NCBI GenBank assembly: GCA_028532765.1
Contig: JAQQAR010000093.1
Location: forward strand, 62,001 to 126,000
Source of the DNA: Sphaerochaetaceae bacterium
Lineage (GTDB): Bacteria; Spirochaetota; Spirochaetia; Sphaerochaetales; Sphaerochaetaceae
Reading direction: 5' to 3'
DNA: 64,000 nucleotides
Of this stretch, positions 16,601 through 24,500 are shown piece by piece; positions within the stretch are counted from its first letter, which is position 1, and the number at the start of each line of letters is the position of its first letter. The translations under genes were made by a program, and so were the position numbers. The notes below the pieces were generated by a model. The model searched no databases. It saw only the letters and a program-made list of their open reading frames with translations, and was not told where the DNA came from.

Positions 16601-16899
16601 AGTGCCAGGTTGAGTCCGCTTTGCCCTCCCATGGTAGTGAGGATGGCATCGGGGCGTTCCCTTTGGAAGATTTGTTCAACATATTCGACTCTTAGTGGGT
16701 CGAGATAAATATGGTCTGCCATGCCGGGGGTAGTCATGACGGTCGCCGGATTGGGGTTGAGCAGAATGACCTCATACCCTTCCTCTTTCAAAGCCTTCAC
16801 GGCTTGTGTGCCACTATAGTCGAACTCGCAGGCTTGCCCGATGACAATGGGGCCGCTGCCGATAACCAGGATTCTTTGAATATCACGTCTTGCACTCAT
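13690..16899 (-). CDS. carB: Carbamoyl-phosphate synthase large subunit
   Basis: A 1069-residue protein with the canonical duplicated ATP-grasp architecture (halves starting RILVIGSGPIVIGQACEFDYSG and VVILASGPNRIGQGLEFD) and a C-terminal MGS-like regulatory domain. It uses ammonia tunnelled from CarA, bicarbonate and two ATP to make carbamoyl phosphate for pyrimidine and arginine synthesis. It overlaps carA by 4 nt, so the two are translationally coupled. Confidence 0.97.
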   Translation of the reverse strand: MSARRDIQRILVIGSGPIVIGQACEFDYSGTQAVKALKEEGYEVILLNPNPATVMTTPGMADHIYLDPLRVEYVEQIFQRERPDAILTTMGGQSGLNLALELDESGLLDQYGVEVIGSSIASIKLAEDRGAFKQVIEGLGLESAKSSIVHNMEEGMGLLEDFPFPLIIRPSYTLGGMGGSIAYNREEYPSLLEHAMETSPTHEVLIEESLIGWKEFEMEVMRDKKDNAIIVCSIENVDPMGVHTGDSITIAPIQTLDEGSYQKMRDASIAILRAIGVDCGGSNVQFAVHPETGRMVVIEMNPRVSRSSALASKATGFPIARCSAKLAVGYTLDEVVNEITGQSVSCFEPVLDYCAVKVPRFELEKFPLPISALGTQMRSIGEALALGRTALEALNKGIRSSERKLEGLCNLIGIGLYDEEEVAGFLNSAHPLRLVAAYTTLCREGMGALPRIQEITQFDPWFLNLLVQQQAIEKEVAFHLDEETLLKAKKAGMSDVYIAMLSGRSAEDIERLRYAYEMHPVTHHVDTCSGEFDALTPYLYTTYGETEEAEPMGGDAVVILASGPNRIGQGLEFDTCCTLASMAYRKLGRKTIMVNSNPETVSTDFNISDRLYLQGLTAEEVKEILRHEQTQRVVVQLGGQTPLNLAPSLTRAGARLEGTSLEGLLDAGDRGKFSALVSQLGLRQPKNKAVTKNEDILITAREIGFPVLIRPSHVLGGRGMYIVYDEAGLTSIEGIEASVEAPVLVDQFLEDAFEYDLDAVSDGESLYVGGILQHIEAAGIHSGDSAAVFPPYKSTPELLAQMQEWAHKLALALHVKGLMNIQFAAKDGKLYLIEVNPRASRTVPFICKTSAVDLVEAAVRVWEGETLVKQGLVKKPGERALGTCKVGWAVKEAVFSFDRFSNVDPALGPEMRSTGESIGLGKTFGEAFAKSQISSGNRLPVSGKVFISVNKKDRKTILPVVRKLVSLGFSIAATQGTAAFLFEQGILVEVMQKVHEGHPNITDYLQKKQVALVINTPMGFHAHQSDDEIRSIAMRMKIPYTTTTSAAVAAVEAIEYLQKNQVVVRELTS

Positions 16900-18041
16900 A
16901 CGCTTGCCTCCTTGGCTTCCAGGATGAACCGGTCAAAAATCCAGGTTGCGTCATGAGGGCCTGGAGATGCTTCTGGGTGAAACTGGACACAGCTTACTCT
17001 CTTGTCTGTGCAGAACAGCCCTTCGATGGAGTTGTCATTTGCATTCCTGAACCATACTGTTGCAGAAGGGGGAAGTGTCTTCGTCTCACTGGCGTAACTG
17101 TGGTTCTGGCTCGTGACAAAGCAGGCACCAGTTTGGGTATCCACTACAGGGTGGTTACCCCCATGGTGTCCATATTTCATTTTCTTTGTGCTTCCACCCA
17201 GTGCCCAGGTGATTAACTGGTGTCCGAGACAGATACCAAAGACAGGAAATCCTGCTTCTATGACCTGTTCGGTCATCGATACAACGTCCTGCAATCGTTC
17301 AGGATCTCCCGGTCCGTTTGAGAGCAGCATTGCACTACATCCTGAGCGGAGAATGTCCTCAGCCAGTACGGTAGGCGGAAAGAGGGTGACTGCCACCCCT
17401 CGACGATACAGTTCGGTGACAATTGACCGCTTGATCCCAAAGTCCACTACTGCAAATCGTTGTGAAGCATCCTTTGGCGCCCCAGGGAGAGGGTCCTTGA
17501 CCACGCGCTTGGTGCTTACCCCTTCGATTAGATCGAGCTCACTGACTGATGGATAGGCCCTCACCAAGGAGAGGGCATGTTCATGTTCTGAACGTGAAAG
17601 TGTCTTGCCTTCAGTCCTGAATATGATTGCCCTCTGGGCTCCCTTGTTTCGTATATGGATGGTTAATGCACGTGTATCCACCCCACATAGCCCGACTATT
17701 CCGTGGGTGAGTAGATAATCATGTAAAGAGACCCTCTTTGGGGGAAGAGGGCCTGTATACACAGAATGAACAAGTAATGCTGTACAGCTGATGGGCTTTG
17801 GTAACCCCAGATGCTCCTCAAAGGAGGCTTCGCACCCATAGTTTCCAATATGGGGGTAGGTCATTACGACCATTTGTCCATGATAGGAAGGATCAGTAAG
17901 GATTTCTTGGTAGCCACACATGCTGGTGTTGAAGACCACCTCTGCTATGGGAGCCTTTTTGCCAAGCAAGGGCGCGGGTGTTCCAAATCCAGTTGCGGTG
18001 AATACGGTTCCGTCCTCAAGAAGAAGAAAGCTTGTGTTCAT
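16896..18041 (-). CDS. carA: Carbamoyl-phosphate synthase small (glutaminase) subunit
   Basis: A 381-residue class I glutamine amidotransferase subunit. The catalytic Cys lies in FGICLGHQLITWALGG and the His/Glu in QFHPEASPGPHD. The N-terminal CarA-specific domain is complete (GTVFTATGFG). It supplies ammonia to CarB. It is the first gene of the carAB operon, under a promoter overlapped by two ARG boxes, so arginine repression through ArgR (encoded at 55.0-55.5 kb) is likely. Confidence 0.97.
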   Translation of the reverse strand: MNTSFLLLEDGTVFTATGFGTPAPLLGKKAPIAEVVFNTSMCGYQEILTDPSYHGQMVVMTYPHIGNYGCEASFEEHLGLPKPISCTALLVHSVYTGPLPPKRVSLHDYLLTHGIVGLCGVDTRALTIHIRNKGAQRAIIFRTEGKTLSRSEHEHALSLVRAYPSVSELDLIEGVSTKRVVKDPLPGAPKDASQRFAVVDFGIKRSIVTELYRRGVAVTLFPPTVLAEDILRSGCSAMLLSNGPGDPERLQDVVSMTEQVIEAGFPVFGICLGHQLITWALGGSTKKMKYGHHGGNHPVVDTQTGACFVTSQNHSYASETKTLPPSATVWFRNANDNSIEGLFCTDKRVSCVQFHPEASPGPHDATWIFDRFILEAKEASV

Positions 18042-18069
18042 AGGTTCTCCATCAGTTCAAATTGTAGGG

Positions 18070-18098
18070 ATAATACCGGATACTGAAAATTTATGCAA
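18070..18098 (-). promoter_or_regulatory. carAB promoter
   Basis: Minus strand: TTGCAT, 17 nt, TATTAT. The predicted start lies near 18063, about 22 nt before the carA ATG. Confidence 0.7.
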
Positions 18099-18119
18099 CA
18101 GTATCTGTATGTTTATGCA
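18084..18119. promoter_or_regulatory. Tandem ARG boxes (ArgR operator) at carAB
   Basis: TGTATGTTTATGCA (18106-18119) matches TGNAT-N4-ATNCA exactly. TGAAAATTTATGCA (18084-18097) matches with one mismatch. The two 18-bp boxes are separated by 4 bp (22 bp centre to centre), as expected for an ArgR hexamer, and the proximal one covers the -35. A third TATGCAACA half site lies at 18144-18152. Confidence 0.65.
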
Positions 18120-18182
18120 ACAAAAATCTGATAGAATATTGAATATGCAACACATTATAGAACATATGTTGTAATATTGTTG

Positions 18183-18563
18183 TTATTTCTTCCCGATACT
18201 AAATTTTTCTGGATTGAATGCATCACTTCCAAGCCAGAGATCAATCCTCAGCCCGCTATCGGAATTGTCAACATCTGCATGTTTGATCTGCCATCCAATG
18301 AGCTTCAGCCGGGAGTCCCAGGTCACATCGTGTCCTGCCATCAATCCATAGTATTCGGCAAGCTCAGGCCGCTCTTGTTTTGGGTGCAGGGCCTTGTTGA
18401 TGTTTTTAAGTTCCTCTTCGCTTCTTTTCTTATCATCAAAGAAGGTCAAATGAGCTCCATCCTCTTCCTGGTGGAGAGAGACCACCAAGCGAAGCGGATT
18501 GCCGTCCAGAAGGAAGTTCGTAACCTCCCCAATCAATCGTCCTAGTAGTTCCTTGCGTTTCAT
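18183..18563 (-). CDS. Uncharacterised protein coupled to DUF1576 gene
   Basis: A 126-residue soluble, charged protein that I do not recognise, containing conserved-looking acidic and tryptophan positions (TWDSRLKLIGWQIKHADVDNSD, LRIDLWLGSDAFNPEKF). GAGGAGG precedes the ATG, and its ATG overlaps the TGA of the membrane protein upstream (4 nt). The pair is therefore translationally coupled and probably acts together. Confidence 0.75.
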   Translation of the reverse strand: MKRKELLGRLIGEVTNFLLDGNPLRLVVSLHQEEDGAHLTFFDDKKRSEEELKNINKALHPKQERPELAEYYGLMAGHDVTWDSRLKLIGWQIKHADVDNSDSGLRIDLWLGSDAFNPEKFSIGKK

Positions 18564-19822
18564 TGTATGAAATCCTCCTCGGGGCGGTTGGTTTTGTACC
18601 ACTGTAAGATTGCAACAAACAAGCTTGCCGTCAGCCCACCGGCAAAGCCATTGTTATACAGATCAAGTCCTCCATGCCAGGAGGCGGTTACTTCTACCAT
18701 CACCAGATGCAGGAATCCAGCTAACAGACCTGCTATAAATCCGAACTGACCAGCTATTGGAGCCAAGGTGGTGGCGAAGAGGGTTGCCAAGAGGGGGCCT
18801 GGAGCAACCAGAGACTTGTCAAACAGAAGTGTAGAGAGAATAACGCCCAACACTACAGGAAAGGTGTTTTTCAAGGTTTTTCCGAACCCCCCGAAGGCTA
18901 TGATGGTAAACAAGGCTCCGATGGTTGGTCCATTGATAGGTGCTCCAATGAGAATTAGATACGCCCAGAAGACCAAGCCAAGCAACCCAATATTCAAGAG
19001 AGTACCAGAGGTGTATCCGGTGTCAAAAAAGTCATAGGGGAGACGCCCAGAGAGCTTTTGCACTTCCAACAACCCTTGAAAACCCTGCTTTGGTTTTTCA
19101 ATGAAGAAGGCGGTCACTATCAATAATAGGGAGAATACGGGTATTACCAGAAAGAGAGGGAGTGAGAACTCCTCACTCCAGGTAATGGACAATGGTTCCA
19201 TTTTCCCCGCTGCAATGAGTAGGTTGGATGCAAACAGACCGATGAACCCACAACTGAAACCTACGTTGTAAAGATTATAGCCTTGATGAAGCTGCAACAT
19301 GGATCCTGCTACAGCAGGGAGGATAAAGCCGGCGGCAAGGCCTGCTACAATTCCCAGTGGAATGGAGAGAGGCAAGGGCAAGTCGGTTGAGAACATCAGA
19401 AAGGTCACCAAGGGGCCGAGCGCTGTACCAAAAAGGGCAATCAAGCTGTATGAACCGAAGGTCTTGCGTGCAAGCTTGCTTGCCAGCCAGACCCCAAGGA
19501 TGAGTGGGATGCTGTTGAGCAATGTATTGCCGAAGAATGAGAACCCCATCATGGTCAGAATTGCTGAAATGGTTGGCCCAGAAAGACTGACTGATGCATA
19601 GAAGATGAGGACCAATGCCAACAATCCTACCGTGGCTGCATTGAACATAGCTGTTCCCACACCATGCAACGTAAAGTCGCTGATCAGGCGAGCTGCATGA
19701 GTCTGCAGTCGTAGGGTATTCTGTAAGACAGTGAGCGGACCCTCAAGTATCATGGCTACGAGCATGAGGGAGCAGATAAGTACAATGAGTAGAGCATAGA
19801 GGATGCGTTCACTTCGTTCCAT
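18560..19822 (-). CDS. DUF1576 polytopic membrane protein
   Basis: A 420-residue inner-membrane protein with about 12 hydrophobic segments, matching the DUF1576 family of unknown function. It contains an internal duplication: LHQGYNLYNVGFSCGFIG in the first half corresponds to WHGGLDLYNNGFAGGLTAS in the second, and GPTISAILTMMGFSFFGNTL to GPTIGALFTIIAFGGFGKTL. The inverted-repeat layout is typical of transporters, but no substrate is known. First gene of a two-gene unit. Confidence 0.82.
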   Translation of the reverse strand: MERSERILYALLIVLICSLMLVAMILEGPLTVLQNTLRLQTHAARLISDFTLHGVGTAMFNAATVGLLALVLIFYASVSLSGPTISAILTMMGFSFFGNTLLNSIPLILGVWLASKLARKTFGSYSLIALFGTALGPLVTFLMFSTDLPLPLSIPLGIVAGLAAGFILPAVAGSMLQLHQGYNLYNVGFSCGFIGLFASNLLIAAGKMEPLSITWSEEFSLPLFLVIPVFSLLLIVTAFFIEKPKQGFQGLLEVQKLSGRLPYDFFDTGYTSGTLLNIGLLGLVFWAYLILIGAPINGPTIGALFTIIAFGGFGKTLKNTFPVVLGVILSTLLFDKSLVAPGPLLATLFATTLAPIAGQFGFIAGLLAGFLHLVMVEVTASWHGGLDLYNNGFAGGLTASLFVAILQWYKTNRPEEDFIQ

Positions 19823-19921
19823 CGTGCCTCCTTGATAGCAGTATGCTACCTATAGATTCGGGAGAATAGCAAGTAAGCAAGGTATGAAAATAAGAAAATG
19901 CATGTATATAGCAAGGAATGC

Positions 19922-19958
19922 AAAAAAAAATAGGCAGAGCTTTTTGCACTCTGCCTAT
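19922..19958 (-). terminator. Terminator of the pspA1 operon
   Basis: Minus strand: ATAGGCAGAG, 9-nt loop, CTCTGCCTAT, followed by a run of 8 T. Confidence 0.9.
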
Positions 19959-19978
19959 GTGTATTTATAATGGAAAAA

Positions 19979-20854
19979 TTAGTATAACAAATCGATTTCC
20001 CCGCTTACCGATGAAAGTCTTACTAGGTTGCTTGCCTCTCCTGTCTGTAAGCTGGCCTCATTCCCGGTTTGTCGTTCGTCGTTGAACTCGATTGAACCAC
20101 TGACCGTTGACGCTGTCACCTTGAGGTTCTCACTTGAGCGAAGGTTCAATTCAATTGCTCCGCTGGTGGTCTTGGCCTCAACAGAGCTCCCTTCAGGAAG
20201 GCGAATTTCTCCCTCTATCCTGGAACTCACTGTCTTGAGGGTGGTCTTGGCCGCAGAAATCTGCTGGACCTCCACCGTACCGCTCGTTGATGAGAGCGTT
20301 ACATCTCCATCAGAGGAGGCTTCTTTTCCAGAGATGTCTCCACTGATGGTACGCAACTCCAGATTGTCAGATGCCCAGAGAGTGAGAAAGTCAACCTCGC
20401 CACTTACGCCAGAAACCTTCGTCGAGTTGGTTTTCATGGGGTGCATCAAGGTGATGTCCCCACTGGTGGAAGTGACTTCCAAGCGTCCCAGGTCCTCACT
20501 GGGGAGTGTGACCATCAAGGGAGAAGGATTGTAGGAGAAGAAACGGATGAACCAACGTTTGATCGGGGTGACTGAAACAGTTACCAGGGAACCTCGTTTT
20601 GAAACCTTGAGCTCTTCATTGTCATGCTTGCCAAGAGAAATACTGGCTTGCCTCACTCCATCATCAACCTCAATGATAATATCATTGCTGATGGTTGATA
20701 CCTCAAGGGAGTCTCCCTCCTGGAAGTCTATCTGCTGGTCCCTGCGCTGCTCGATACCCCGCTTCTCCCATCCCTTATAGAGGGAGAAGGAGAGAGCGAG
20801 TATAATCACCAGGATGATCAGGAAGATTTTGTTTGCGTTGGTGTCCTTCAGCAT
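19979..20854 (-). CDS. Toastrack-type (DUF4097) envelope-stress protein
   Basis: A 291-residue protein with one N-terminal membrane segment (IFLIILVIILALSFSLY) and a long repetitive beta-strand domain of the DUF4097/toastrack type (repeats such as EVTSTSGDITL, GVSGEVDFL, TISGDISG, STSGTVEVQ, TTSGAIELN). Such domains occur with PspC/LiaF in envelope-stress systems. The ATG overlaps the upstream PspC stop region. Last gene of the sigma-54-driven pspA1 operon. Confidence 0.85.
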   Translation of the reverse strand: MLKDTNANKIFLIILVIILALSFSLYKGWEKRGIEQRRDQQIDFQEGDSLEVSTISNDIIIEVDDGVRQASISLGKHDNEELKVSKRGSLVTVSVTPIKRWFIRFFSYNPSPLMVTLPSEDLGRLEVTSTSGDITLMHPMKTNSTKVSGVSGEVDFLTLWASDNLELRTISGDISGKEASSDGDVTLSSTSGTVEVQQISAAKTTLKTVSSRIEGEIRLPEGSSVEAKTTSGAIELNLRSSENLKVTASTVSGSIEFNDERQTGNEASLQTGEASNLVRLSSVSGEIDLLY

Positions 20855-20855
20855 A

Positions 20856-21209
20856 TCAGTTTCCTTGGTGGAATCGGTCGTCCCAGTCGCGTTCCTTGTT
20901 GAACATCTCACTCTCCATTTTTTCCACTTTGCGCTTGAGACGTTCATACTCAGCCTTCAGTTCCTCTTCACTCGAATCTGGTGCATTGTTTGTATAGATG
21001 GTCGAGTCATAAGAGCCTTCAGGATTCATTGGTATTATGAGCGCAGCAAGCAGGTAGATGAGTGCTCCTGGAAAGATGCCTGTTGCGAGTACCACAAGAA
21101 ATACAATCAGGCGGACCGGGTCAGCGGGAAGGTCCCTCCACTCGGCAAGGCCGGTGCAAACCCCGAAAATTTTTCCCCGAGGGGATCTGTACAATCGTTT
21201 GGTAGCCAT
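20856..21209 (-). CDS. pspC: PspC-domain protein with coiled-coil tail
   Basis: A 117-residue protein. The PspC domain (RLYRSPRGKIFGVCTGLAEWRDLPADPVRLIVFLVVLATGI) is followed by a second hydrophobic stretch and a charged coiled-coil tail (SEEELKAEYERLKRKVEKMESEMF). PspC is an inner-membrane sensor of envelope stress. The start chosen is the ATG at 21209, 9 nt after AAGGA; two upstream ATGs are less well placed. Confidence 0.88.
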   Translation of the reverse strand: MATKRLYRSPRGKIFGVCTGLAEWRDLPADPVRLIVFLVVLATGIFPGALIYLLAALIIPMNPEGSYDSTIYTNNAPDSSEEELKAEYERLKRKVEKMESEMFNKERDWDDRFHQGN

Positions 21210-21223
21210 AGTAGTCATTCCTT

Positions 21224-21559
21224 TCATTCCTTATCTTCAAAGCCTTCAGATGAGTTTTTCCGGCTCTTTGTAATCGTCTCAAGGTTAGCAAGCCGCTCCT
21301 GCAGCTCATCAATCCCTTTTCTTAGTTCCGCCCTATTGGTTCCCTGTCGCCACTCGGTAAAGCTGGCTTCAGAGGCAGTCCCCTTCTTTCGCTTTTTGTA
21401 CTTTGTGTCGCTATAGGTCCCTGGTGGGTACCCCATCTCCATTTCACGCATCCGAAGGGCTGCCTCGATCTTTTTCTTTCTCAGGCTGTAGCGATGATCA
21501 AGGGTAGATACGACAATAATGAAGGTAAATATAACTGTTAAGATCCAGATTGCTTCCAT
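21224..21559 (-). CDS. PspB-like membrane/coiled-coil protein
   Basis: A 111-residue protein with an N-terminal membrane anchor (IWILTVIFTFIIVVSTLDH) followed by a basic stretch and a predicted coiled coil (NRAELRKGIDELQERLANLETI). The topology and place between pspA and pspC recall PspB, but the identity is weak. It is somewhat longer than PspB of enterobacteria (~75 aa). Confidence 0.7.
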   Translation of the reverse strand: MEAIWILTVIFTFIIVVSTLDHRYSLRKKKIEAALRMREMEMGYPPGTYSDTKYKKRKKGTASEASFTEWRQGTNRAELRKGIDELQERLANLETITKSRKNSSEGFEDKE

Positions 21560-21574
21560 GCCTTACCCCTTTGC

Positions 21575-22228
21575 TCACAGGCCGGCGCGTTTGCGCAATT
21601 CCTCGATCTCAGCATCGATGTCATCCATCTCCTCGAGGTCTCGGAATTTCTCGTCCAAGGTAGAGCCACTGCGGTTCAGGTCATTGTCAGCCTGCATACG
21701 GTCTATCTTCTCTTCCATATCATTGAAGCGGTGGAGTGTGTTTCCCTCGCTTGCACGTCTCAGGGTTTCCTGGGCAGCTTGTTCTTCTCTGGCCCGTTTC
21801 GCCCTCTCAACCATCATCTGGTACTTTTGCTTCACGGTGGATAGCTTGTCCTCAATCTGGTTGATTTCACTCTTTGCGGTTTTGATTACCTCATCATAGG
21901 TGGCAAGTTCCTCTTTGAGGCGATCAAGTGTTGCTTTTGCCTGCTTCTTCTCAAGTAGTGCCTCCCGTGCCAAATCTTCGCGTCCCTTGCTGATAGCCAG
22001 TTCTGCTCGGCTCTGCCAGCGTTCTACTGCATTGAGCGCTTCTTTATAGGTACGGTCGGTCTTTGCCCTGCTGGCCATTTTTGCGGCGCAGGAACTCTTG
22101 AGTTCAATCAGGGTATCTTCCATCTCCTGCATCATCAACTTGATCATCTTTTCGGGATCTTCTGCCTTATCGAGCAGTGAGTTGATATTTGCATTTACAA
22201 TATCCAAGAATCTTGAAAAAACTCCCAT
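21575..22228 (-). CDS. pspA: Phage shock protein A (PspA/IM30 family), copy 1
   Basis: A 217-residue, almost entirely coiled-coil ESCRT-III-like protein. It has an N-terminal amphipathic helix (MGVFSRFLDIVNANINSLLDKAEDPEKMIK) and the family motif LALEEKKQAKATLDRLKEEL-like region. It binds stressed membrane and usually inhibits PspF. AAGGAGAGAT precedes the ATG. First gene of an operon with pspB-like, pspC and toastrack genes, behind a sigma-54 promoter. Confidence 0.95.
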   Translation of the reverse strand: MGVFSRFLDIVNANINSLLDKAEDPEKMIKLMMQEMEDTLIELKSSCAAKMASRAKTDRTYKEALNAVERWQSRAELAISKGREDLAREALLEKKQAKATLDRLKEELATYDEVIKTAKSEINQIEDKLSTVKQKYQMMVERAKRAREEQAAQETLRRASEGNTLHRFNDMEEKIDRMQADNDLNRSGSTLDEKFRDLEEMDDIDAEIEELRKRAGL

Positions 22229-22276
22229 AATATCTCTCCTTAGGTAGTAGTACCATCTCTGTTTCTATAAGTCTAG

Positions 22277-22294
22277 TTGCACTATTCGTGCCAA
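22277..22294 (-). promoter_or_regulatory. Sigma-54 promoter of the pspA1 operon
   Basis: Minus strand: TTGGCACGAATAGTGCAA. The -24 TGGCACG is perfect, the -12 is GTGCA, and GG-N10-GC spacing is correct. The predicted start is near 22267, a leader of about 39 nt. Confidence 0.88.
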
Positions 22295-22390
22295 CTCCAA
22301 TATATCTATGAAAAATTTGATAAATCACCATTTTAGCAAGGATTGGAGCTACACGGCTTTTCTTGTCTGCTGAGCTGTGCTACCCTGTTT

Positions 22391-22426
22391 CTGGCAAATC
22401 ATACCAAGGATGGCAAAATTTACCAA
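22391..22426. promoter_or_regulatory. Two PspF-type upstream activating palindromes
   Basis: CTGGCAAATCATACCAAG (22391-22408) and TGGCAAAATTTACCAA (22411-22426) share the form TTGGTA-N5/6-TGCCA. They lie 130-150 bp upstream of the pspA1 start and immediately before the pspF SD. They can serve both activation of pspA1 and autocontrol of pspF, as in enterobacteria. Confidence 0.6.
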
Positions 22427-22440
22427 CAGAGGAGCACCGA

Positions 22441-23445
22441 ATGGATTCCCCACAGGGCGGAGGATACAACCAGCAACCACTAGGAGAGAGCGAAGTTTTT
22501 CTGGATTTCCAGAGCAAGCTGAGCCGTGCAGCTACCGTGAATCGTTCTGTCCTTCTGGTAGGGGAGCGTGGCAGCGGCAAGGAGATTGCAGCAAGAAGAT
22601 TGCACTTTCTCTCTCCTCGATGGCAGCAGAGCTTGGTAACCGTCAACTGTGCTGCTCTTCCACCTTCCTTGATCGAGACCGAACTTTTCGGTTATGAGCA
22701 GGGAGCGTTCACCGGAGCCCAGAAGACCCGCAAGGGGCGATTTGAAGAGGCTGAGGGAGGTACGCTTTTCTTGGATGAGATCGGGCTCATCCCTCTGGAG
22801 GTACAAGAGAAGATCCTTCGTGTAGTGGAATATGGGACCTATGAACGGGTCGGATCCTCTGTCACCCATGAGGTGAATGTGAAGATCATCGGTGCTACCA
22901 ATGCAGACCTTCCCACGCTCTGCAATGAAGGAAAGTTTAAGGAAGACCTTCTGGACCGACTCTCTTTTGAAGTGTTGTTTCTTCCTCCGCTTCGTGAGCG
23001 TGGAGAGGATATCCTGTTGCTTGCCTCATATTTTGCCTCAAAAATGGCTCTTGAGTGTGGCAGGAGCGAGATGCCGGTTTTCTCAGAGGAAGTGGAAGCT
23101 TCCCTGCAATCCTATCCCTGGCCTGGTAATGTGCGTGAATTGAAGAATGTGATTGAGAGGGCTGTCTACCGCAGCGATACTCCAGAAATTGAACACCTCG
23201 ATTTCAATCCATTTGATAACCCTTTCACCCAAAGAGAGATGGAGAGAGAGGAAGGCGTTGTCACTGAAAAGCAGAAACAACTGGACTTGTCGCAGTTTGG
23301 ACAAGCTCGTATTGATCTCGATGTCTCTTACCTTGCCGAGGCCTTGAAGCAGGCAGGGGGGAACCAGAGGGAGGCAGCCAAGCTCCTTGGCCTTACCTAC
23401 GACCAGCTCAGGGGATTGTACAGGAAATATCAGGATCTGCTGTAA
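22441..23445 (+). CDS. pspF: Sigma-54 activator PspF
   Basis: A 334-residue AAA+ enhancer-binding protein without an N-terminal receiver or sensor domain, as in PspF. Visible are Walker A GERGSGKE (41-48), the sigma-54-contacting GAFTGA loop (88-93), Walker [11 protein letters not shown] (106-115), and the C-terminal Fis-type helix-turn-helix ending [14 protein letters not shown], close to the PspF C-terminus. The start is the ATG after GAGGAGC; the 26-codon upstream extension covers the UAS sites and is rejected. It lies between the two sigma-54-driven pspA operons that it presumably activates. Confidence 0.92.
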   Translation: MDSPQGGGYNQQPLGESEVFLDFQSKLSRAATVNRSVLLVGERGSGKEIAARRLHFLSPRWQQSLVTVNCAALPPSLIETELFGYEQGAFTGAQKTRKGRFEEAEGGTLFLDEIGLIPLEVQEKILRVVEYGTYERVGSSVTHEVNVKIIGATNADLPTLCNEGKFKEDLLDRLSFEVLFLPPLRERGEDILLLASYFASKMALECGRSEMPVFSEEVEASLQSYPWPGNVRELKNVIERAVYRSDTPEIEHLDFNPFDNPFTQREMEREEGVVTEKQKQLDLSQFGQARIDLDVSYLAEALKQAGGNQREAAKLLGLTYDQLRGLYRKYQDLL

Positions 23446-23460
23446 TACACCATTTGATGG

Positions 23461-23536
23461 TCTTTTCATACACTCTGTATATGAAAAGAGGGCTGCTTCT
23501 CTGTCTGATTTTCAGTCAGACTTGTAAAGCAGCCCT
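23461..23536. terminator. Double hairpin between pspF and pspC2
   Basis: TCTTTTCATA pairs with TATGAAAAGA (23461-23489). Then AGGGCTGCTT pairs with AAGCAGCCCT (23489-23536), with an inner GTCTGA/TCAGAC stem. Both convergent genes end here, so it is probably a bidirectional terminator, though neither side has a long T-run. Confidence 0.6.
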
Positions 23537-23568
23537 GAGGAAGAAATACCATCTATGTCATGAAAAAA

Positions 23569-23763
23569 CTATCGTGAGGGGAGGATGAGGGCTGTGCCCA
23601 GGTAGGCGATTACCATCGGGATGAACCCCACAGAGAAAAGTAGGATGATTCCAACGATTCTCAACAGGAGTACGGGAAGCCCTGACCACGTTGCCAGTCC
23701 CTGGAAAACTCCAAGAATCATACCTCTTCGCTCACGGTAGAGCGTCCTGTGGTAGTAGTCCAT
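23569..23763 (-). CDS. Minimal PspC-domain protein
   Basis: A 64-residue protein consisting only of a PspC domain (LYRERRGMILGVFQGLATWSGLPVLLLRIVGIILLFSVGF) with two hydrophobic segments and no tail. Its ATG overlaps the pspA2 stop. Second gene of the pspA2 operon; likely the membrane sensor partner of PspA copy 2. Confidence 0.9.
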   Translation of the reverse strand: MDYYHRTLYRERRGMILGVFQGLATWSGLPVLLLRIVGIILLFSVGFIPMVIAYLGTALILPSR

Positions 23764-24446
23764 TACTTCTGCTCCTTCTCTTTCTTCTTGCTCATCGATG
23801 CCTTCAGCTGTTCCATCTCTGCATCAATTTCATTTTCACTTTCCATTCTGCTGAACTCGTCGGCAGCACTGGTGGTACCATGATAGCCGGCCATTTCTGC
23901 GTCTGCTTCCATACGCTCGATCTTGCTCTCCAGTTCACTGAACTTGCGAGCCAAGTCAGTACTGTCGCTGCTCTTCAGGGTTTCAGCAACCTGCTTCTTT
24001 TCCTTTGCGCTTCTTGCTCTCTGGACAAGGATCTGTTGCTTGTCTTTCACTTCCTTGAGCTTGTCAGCAATCTGGGTGAGCTGGCTACTCTGACTGGCAA
24101 GAATGGTCTGCAGGTTTGTTTCAAGCTCTTCGATACGCTTGATTCTTGCTTTTGCATTATTCTTTTCGATCAAGGCTTCACGGGCGAGGTCTTCCCTGCC
24201 ATTGGTGATAGCCAGTTTGGCACGGTCATCCCAACGAAGAAGCGACTTCTCCAACTCTGCCTTCTCGCGCTCCAGACTTACCTGCTCAGCTTTTCTTGCT
24301 GCCATTGAAGAACGAGCCTTGCTCTGGGTTTCCTCAAGTTCTGTGATCATCAGGTTGATCATCTTTGCCGGATCTTCGAGTTTATCCAAAGCACTGTTTA
24401 CGTGGGAATTGAAGATATCGGCGATTCTCTTGAACATCTGCATCAT
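23763..24446 (-). CDS. Phage shock protein A (PspA/IM30 family), copy 2
   Basis: A 227-residue paralogue of the PspA at 21.6-22.2 kb. It has the same N-terminal amphipathic region (MFKRIADIFNSHVNSALDKLEDPAKMINLMI) and a long coiled coil, but a divergent C-terminus ending in a Lys/Glu-rich tail (MSKKKEKEQK). AAAGGAG precedes the ATG. It is controlled by its own sigma-54 promoter. Confidence 0.94.
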   Translation of the reverse strand: MMQMFKRIADIFNSHVNSALDKLEDPAKMINLMITELEETQSKARSSMAARKAEQVSLEREKAELEKSLLRWDDRAKLAITNGREDLAREALIEKNNAKARIKRIEELETNLQTILASQSSQLTQIADKLKEVKDKQQILVQRARSAKEKKQVAETLKSSDSTDLARKFSELESKIERMEADAEMAGYHGTTSAADEFSRMESENEIDAEMEQLKASMSKKKEKEQK

Positions 24447-24500
24447 TGTCTCCTTTCGCCACTAGGTGGCTGTTGTTTGCGTTTGTTTGTACGTAGACTA

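Noticed and set aside
18140-18182. Third TATGCAACA repeat upstream of carA as a further ARG box
   Set aside because: Only one half site fits; the partner half is missing at the required spacing.
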